DNA of 25,543 nt from an uncultured Dialister sp. (lineage in GTDB: Bacteria > Bacillota > Negativicutes > Veillonellales > Dialisteraceae). Positions 22,281 through 25,543 of the stretch are shown here, piece after piece (position 1 is the stretch's first letter; each line of letters starts with the position of its first letter). The stretch lies in the NCBI RefSeq assembly GCF_900538805.1, contig NZ_UPZP01000025.1:1-25543 (forward strand), written 5' to 3'. Both the position numbers and the translations under genes were made by a program. Under the pieces are notes generated by a model that did no database searches, was not told the DNA's origin, and was given only the letters and a program-made list of their open reading frames with translations.

Positions 22281-23233
22281 TATTTATCGAAGAGCTGGCT
22301 TACGGAAGCATCGTGGAAAATACGGAGGATAGCTTCGCCAAGGAGCGGAGCGATGGAGAGGACAGTAAGCTTGTCCTGGATTTTTTCTTTCGGGATAGGC
22401 AGGGAATTGGTAACAATCAGTTCCTTAATATTGGAATTCTTAATCCTTTCGGTAGCCGGGTCGGTCAGTACGGGATGGCATACGGCAGCATACACGCCTC
22501 TTGCGCCGTATTCAGCAAGGGCTTTCGCACCTTCGCAGAGGGAGCCGGCGGTATCTACGATGTCGTCTACGATGAAGCAGTTTCTGTCTTTTACATCGCC
22601 GATGATATTCATGACTTTGGCCACGCCCGGTTCCGGACGGCGTTTTTCAATGATGGCAATGGGCGCACCCACTCTGTCGGCCAGTTCGCGGGCACGGGTC
22701 ACACCGCCAAGGTCCGGAGAAACGATGGTAAGGTTTTCCAGGTTCTTGGATTTCACATAGTCCGCCAGAAGGGATGCAGACATGAGGTGATCCACCGGTA
22801 CGTCAAAGAAGCCCTGAATCTGGCCTGCATGGAGGTCCATGGTCACCACGCGGGTGACACCGGCGGTGGACATGAGGTCTGCCACCAGCTTAGCACTGAT
22901 TGGTTCACGGCCTCTGGTCTTTCTGTCCTGACGGGCATAGCCGTAGTATGGTACCACCACCGTAATGTGACGGGCGGAAGCTCTCTTCAGTGCGTCCACC
23001 ATGATAAGCATTTCCATGAGGTTATCGTTCACCGGTGCTCCGGTAGGCTGGATGATGAAGCAGTCCTTGCCGCGGACACTTTCGTTAATCATGACCTGAA
23101 TTTCGCCATTGTTGAAACGTCCGCAGATAGCCTTTCCCAGCGGCACGCCGATGTAGTCGGAAATCTCCTTGGCCAGTGCCGGGTGTGCTGTTCCTGTAAA
23201 AATCTTCAGTTTAGAAGTGTCTTCCATGTCCAT
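22280..23233 (-). CDS. prs: Ribose-phosphate pyrophosphokinase (PRPP synthetase)
   Basis: A 317-residue class I PRPP synthetase that makes PRPP for nucleotide, histidine, tryptophan and NAD synthesis. It shows PYYGYARQDRKTRGREPISAK (95-115; ATP-binding flexible loop), MDLHAGQIQGFFD (132-144) and the PRPP-binding loop VDDIVDTAGS (222-231). GGGAGAGG lies upstream of the ATG. A separate candidate promoter sits in the 150-bp gap after glmU, so it may be transcribed both with glmU and alone. Confidence 0.96.
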   Translation of the reverse strand: MDMEDTSKLKIFTGTAHPALAKEISDYIGVPLGKAICGRFNNGEIQVMINESVRGKDCFIIQPTGAPVNDNLMEMLIMVDALKRASARHITVVVPYYGYARQDRKTRGREPISAKLVADLMSTAGVTRVVTMDLHAGQIQGFFDVPVDHLMSASLLADYVKSKNLENLTIVSPDLGGVTRARELADRVGAPIAIIEKRRPEPGVAKVMNIIGDVKDRNCFIVDDIVDTAGSLCEGAKALAEYGARGVYAAVCHPVLTDPATERIKNSNIKELIVTNSLPIPKEKIQDKLTVLSIAPLLGEAILRIFHDASVSQLFDK

Positions 23234-23328
23234 TTTGCTGCCTCTCCCTTTCCTTCCAATGTGAAAGTGTAAAAAGTTTTTCCATGGTCTGTGGATACGA
23301 TCCCATCATCCACTATTCCTATGTTTTT

Positions 23329-23356
23329 ATTATATACCAGTTTGCCGGTAAATTAA
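23329..23356 (-). promoter_or_regulatory. Candidate promoter of prs-pth
   Basis: An exact TATAAT (complement of 23329-23334) is preceded by TTAATT (23351-23356) with a 16-bp spacer. It leaves a leader of roughly 90 nt before the prs ATG. No clear terminator is seen behind glmU. Confidence 0.45.
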
Positions 23357-23384
23357 CAGTGAAAAATAAGATTTTACAAGGAAA

Positions 23385-24761
23385 TCAATCCTTATAGGTG
23401 TCTTCCTTCACCCAGCCCTCAATATTCGTCTGGCGGGCCCTTGCTACAGACAGCGCTTTCGCAGGCACATCCTTGGTAATGGTGGAGCCGGCGGCGGTGA
23501 AAGCCCTTTCGCCCACATGCACCGGCGCTACCAGGTTCGTATTGCAGCCGATGAAGGCATGGTCGTCCACTTGGCAGCGGTGCTTTTCCTTTCCGTCGAA
23601 ATTGACGGTCACCGTGCCGCAGCCGAAATTCACATTTTTTCCCAGATCCGAATCACCGCAGTAAATCAGGTGAGGCAGCTTGGTGCCGTCATCGACGGTG
23701 GAATTCTTCACTTCTACGAAATTGCCGATTTTAATGTGGTCATGAAGCACCGTATTCGGGCGGAGATGGACGAAAGGTCCGATTTCATCAAAATTCCCGA
23801 TGGTGCATTCATGGGCGTATACCCGGTTGAGGTGCGTGCCCTCTCCCACAGTTACATCGGTGAGCTGGGTATCGGGGCCGATGACGCAGTTTTTCCCAAT
23901 CACCGTCTTTCCTTCAAGAATGGTGCCGGGATAAAGAACTGTATCCTGTCCAACCTCCACATCCTGCTCCACATAGGTATTTTCCGGATTAATAATGGAA
24001 ACACCCTTCGCCATGAGCTCCTCTGCCTTACGGAGGCGGAGCACCCGGTCAGCCGCTGCCAGCTGGATTCTGGAATTGACACCCATGGTCTCATCCGCAT
24101 CCTCTGCCGCCACCGGAATCACCTTCTGTCCTTCGCGGATCATGATTTCAAATACGTCGGTCAGATAATATTCGCCCTGGGCGTTCTTATTGTCGATTTT
24201 CTTCAACGCGTCCAGGAGAGGACCTGCCTTGAACACATAGGTACCTGTGTTGATTTCATGCACCGCCAGCTCCTCCGGCGTGCCGTCCTTCTGCTCCACA
24301 ATGGACGTCATCTGTCCCTTCTCATCCCGAAGCACCCGGCCATAGCCGAAGGGATTGTCCAGCATCGCCGTCAATACCGCTGCCGAAGCATTTTCCTTCC
24401 GGCAGGTTTCCGCCAGGGATGAAATCGTTTCACTCCGAAGAAGAGGGGTGTCGCCGCAGATCACAAGCACATACCCCTCCCGGTCCGTCAAAAGAGGAGC
24501 CCCCTGCATCACCGCATGACCCGTGCCAAGCTGCTCCGCCTGGTGGACGAAATCCACATCCTCTCCGGCAAGGTCCTTGCGCACCAGCTCTTCCTTAAAT
24601 CCTGTAATCACCACACACTTTGCAAAACCGGCCTGCCGTACCACCCGGATCACCTGCTTCACCATAGGCACACCGCACACACGGTGCAGAACCTTCGGCA
24701 AAGCGGACTTCATGCGGGTCCCCTGTCCGGCAGCCAGAATCAGGGCTGTTAAATCTGCCAT
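23385..24761 (-). CDS. glmU: Bifunctional UDP-GlcNAc pyrophosphorylase / GlcN-1-P acetyltransferase
   Basis: A 458-residue enzyme making UDP-GlcNAc, the precursor of peptidoglycan and of lipid A where present. The N-terminal uridyltransferase has LILAAGQGTRMKSALPKV (7-24) and CGDTPLL. A linker near 230-250 leads to the C-terminal left-handed beta-helix, built of hexapeptide repeats (for example VIGKNCVIGPDTQLTDV) with acetyltransferase motifs HLRPNT and GNFVEVKNS, then ANVNFG-like KNVNFGCGT. AGGAGG precedes the ATG. Confidence 0.96.
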   Translation of the reverse strand: MADLTALILAAGQGTRMKSALPKVLHRVCGVPMVKQVIRVVRQAGFAKCVVITGFKEELVRKDLAGEDVDFVHQAEQLGTGHAVMQGAPLLTDREGYVLVICGDTPLLRSETISSLAETCRKENASAAVLTAMLDNPFGYGRVLRDEKGQMTSIVEQKDGTPEELAVHEINTGTYVFKAGPLLDALKKIDNKNAQGEYYLTDVFEIMIREGQKVIPVAAEDADETMGVNSRIQLAAADRVLRLRKAEELMAKGVSIINPENTYVEQDVEVGQDTVLYPGTILEGKTVIGKNCVIGPDTQLTDVTVGEGTHLNRVYAHECTIGNFDEIGPFVHLRPNTVLHDHIKIGNFVEVKNSTVDDGTKLPHLIYCGDSDLGKNVNFGCGTVTVNFDGKEKHRCQVDDHAFIGCNTNLVAPVHVGERAFTAAGSTITKDVPAKALSVARARQTNIEGWVKEDTYKD

Positions 24762-24792
24762 TTTTCCTCCTGCTGCAAACTACCTTGAAATA

Positions 24793-24820
24793 ATAATATA
24801 TACACGGATATCATTGTCAA
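24793..24820 (-). promoter_or_regulatory. Promoter of glmU
   Basis: A perfect TTGACA (complement of 24815-24820) and TATTAT (complement of 24793-24798) with a 16-bp spacer, about 30 nt upstream of the glmU ATG. Confidence 0.7.
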
Positions 24821-24894
24821 ATGTAAGTAAAACCCGTAGCTTTTATTTTAGCAAATGAGAATGACGATGGCAAGGTGAAATGGGGATGTACCAA

Positions 24895-24930
24895 AGGTTC
24901 AAAGGGTTCAAAGGGTTCAGAGGGTTCAAA
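24895..24930 (+). repeat. 9-bp tandem repeat, four units
   Basis: AGGTTCAAA, GGGTTCAAA, GGGTTCAGA, GGGTTCAAA without gaps. The same unit recurs inverted four times at 20928-20963 and in pairs at 20699-20716, 6842-6859 and 6875-6892. Confidence 0.85.
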
Positions 24931-24970
24931 AGGGGGTGGTAACGCCCTGCGGGCGATGAGCATGAAGTCA

Positions 24971-25047
24971 GCGTTACGGGACTGGCCTTTGTGTCTCCAG
25001 TGCTGCATGACGAACAGCCAGAGCCCCCTTCCACAGGAAGGGGGCTC
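24971..25047 (+). repeat. 44-nt box plus CTTCC hairpin, copy 1
   Basis: The box 24971-25014 matches 25441-25484 at 37 of 44 positions without gaps, ending in TGCTGCATGACGAA in both. It is followed by a 12-bp perfect stem with loop ACA (25021-25032 with 25036-25047; arm GAGCCCCCTTCC). Confidence 0.8.
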
Positions 25048-25121
25048 CGTTAGGCGTCGGAGGATAGGGGCGTCAGGTCTTTGCTAAGAATTTATCGGAC
25101 CTATCCTCAGGGCTTCGCCCA

Positions 25122-25142
25122 GCTCCTTCCCCAGGAAGGAGC
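25122..25142. repeat. CTTCC-type triloop hairpin, solo copy
   Basis: GCTCCTTCC, loop CCA, GGAAGGAGC: a 9-bp perfect stem, followed by TGCGTTACG, similar to the sequence behind the other two copies. Confidence 0.7.
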
Positions 25143-25261
25143 CTGCGTTACGTTCTTACATTCCCGCCGGACATTGCGCGCATTCTGCATAGAATGCGCG
25201 AGTCGGCCAAAGTTGGCCCTTAGCCTGCACATTAAAGAACCTTCCTTTTATTTGGCCGACC

Positions 25262-25292
25262 GACCATCCTGAGCGATAGCGAAGGATCTCGG
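25262..25292 (-). repeat. Dispersed interrupted palindrome, copy 2 (inverted)
   Basis: On the minus strand it reads CCGAGATCCTTCGC then TATCGCTCAGGATGG. The arms ATCCT/AGGAT differ from ATTCT/AGAAT of copy 1 (7187-7220) by a paired C-G for T-A change. Confidence 0.6.
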
Positions 25293-25440
25293 TAAGAAGC
25301 CCAAGTAACAAAACCGTCAGTAAATACCAGTCGGCGGGAAGGCCGCCGTTTGGCGGTCAGTTCAGCATTGAGTATCATTCCGACTTGTGACCTCGTACAC
25401 CCTTTGCTGCTGCGCAGCGTTCCCCTCAAGGGGAAACAAG

Positions 25441-25513
25441 GCATTATGGGATTTACCTTTGTTTCTCCAATGCTGCATGACGAAGTGTAAAAGCCTCCTT
25501 CCTGAGGAAGGAG
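25441..25513 (+). repeat. 44-nt box plus CTTCC hairpin, copy 2
   Basis: A direct copy of the unit at 24971-25047, 470 bp downstream. The box is 25441-25484 and the hairpin CTCCTTCC-TGA-GGAAGGAG is 25495-25513. Spacer length and loop sequence differ; the overall order is kept. Confidence 0.8.
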
Positions 25514-25543
25514 CCTAATGTTACGTGTTTCCCCAGCTTACCA

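Larger units (their letters stand above)
24858..25543. repeat. Mosaic repeat region at the right end
   Basis: No believable gene is seen in about 680 bp. The open frames here are spurious translations of repeats, including a Phe-Glu-Pro/Leu-Asn-Pro run from the 9-mers. Modules in order: 9-bp tandem repeats (24895-24930), CGCCC-TGC-GGGCG (24943-24955), a 44-nt box (24971-25014) and the hairpins at 25021-25047 and 25122-25142. The palindrome GCGCATTC...GAATGCGC follows near 25178-25200, then the inverted CCGAGATCC unit (25262-25292), a second 44-nt box (25441-25484) and a hairpin at 25495-25513. Confidence 0.7.

Noticed and set aside
24895..24930. Possible CRISPR array
   Set aside because: The repeats are 9 bp and directly abutting, with no spacers and no cas genes nearby.
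24817..25034. Frames with Phe-Glu-Pro or Leu-Asn-Pro runs
   Set aside because: The runs come directly from the GGTTCAAAG tandem repeats; no initiation signals are present.
24858..25543. Insertion sequence or prophage at the right end
   Set aside because: No transposase, integrase or phage gene, and no clear terminal inverted repeats with target duplication; only short non-coding repeats are seen.

Overview
The window most resembles a Negativicute (Gram-negative-type Firmicute, Dialister- or Megasphaera-like). It carries an inner-membrane RND pump with a lipoprotein adaptor, which implies a double membrane. Its housekeeping order is otherwise Firmicute-like: miaA-hfq-ynbB, glmU-prs-pth, and a rib operon under an FMN riboswitch. 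The assignment is inference from gene content; no rRNA is present. All convincing intact genes lie on the minus strand, so transcription runs from the right end to the left.

Left end (1-1610): a visibly more A+T-rich segment. A plus-strand metallophosphoesterase fragment breaks off near position 80 against the 3' end of a minus-strand FAD oxidoreductase gene. Upstream of that gene are a promoter, a strong ribosome binding site, a 28-codon peptide ORF and a terminator-like hairpin. This looks like an acquired module with an attenuator-style leader.

1614-6668: an RND efflux operon (adaptor then pump, no outer-membrane channel gene) whose promoter is overlapped by a perfect palindrome, followed by a YhcH/DUF386 gene. 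6678-6754 is tRNA-Val(CAC) with its own promoter and terminator.

7339-16461: a compact RNA-modification and DNA-repair cluster, read as miaB, mutS, mutL, an RsmJ-like methyltransferase, miaA, hfq and ynbB. From mutS to hfq every junction overlaps by 1-16 nt, so translational coupling is likely.

16581-20573: a riboflavin operon, ribD-ribE-ribBA-ribH, behind an FMN riboswitch with a visible terminator/antiterminator pair. Together the genes make riboflavin from GTP and ribulose 5-phosphate, apart from the phosphatase step. A repeat-filled gap separates ribBA from ribH.

20983-24761: glmU (cell-wall precursor), prs (PRPP), pth (peptidyl-tRNA hydrolase), a terminator, then a thymidylate-kinase-like gene.

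The gaps at about 6822-7338, 15003-15117, 17049-17296, 20581-20982 and 24858-25543 contain no believable genes. They are built from recurring modules: perfect hairpins with mostly 3-nt loops, 7-, 8- and 9-bp degenerate tandem repeats, and ordered composite repeats. This dispersed repeat system and the leader at 1203-1463 are the least explained parts of the window.
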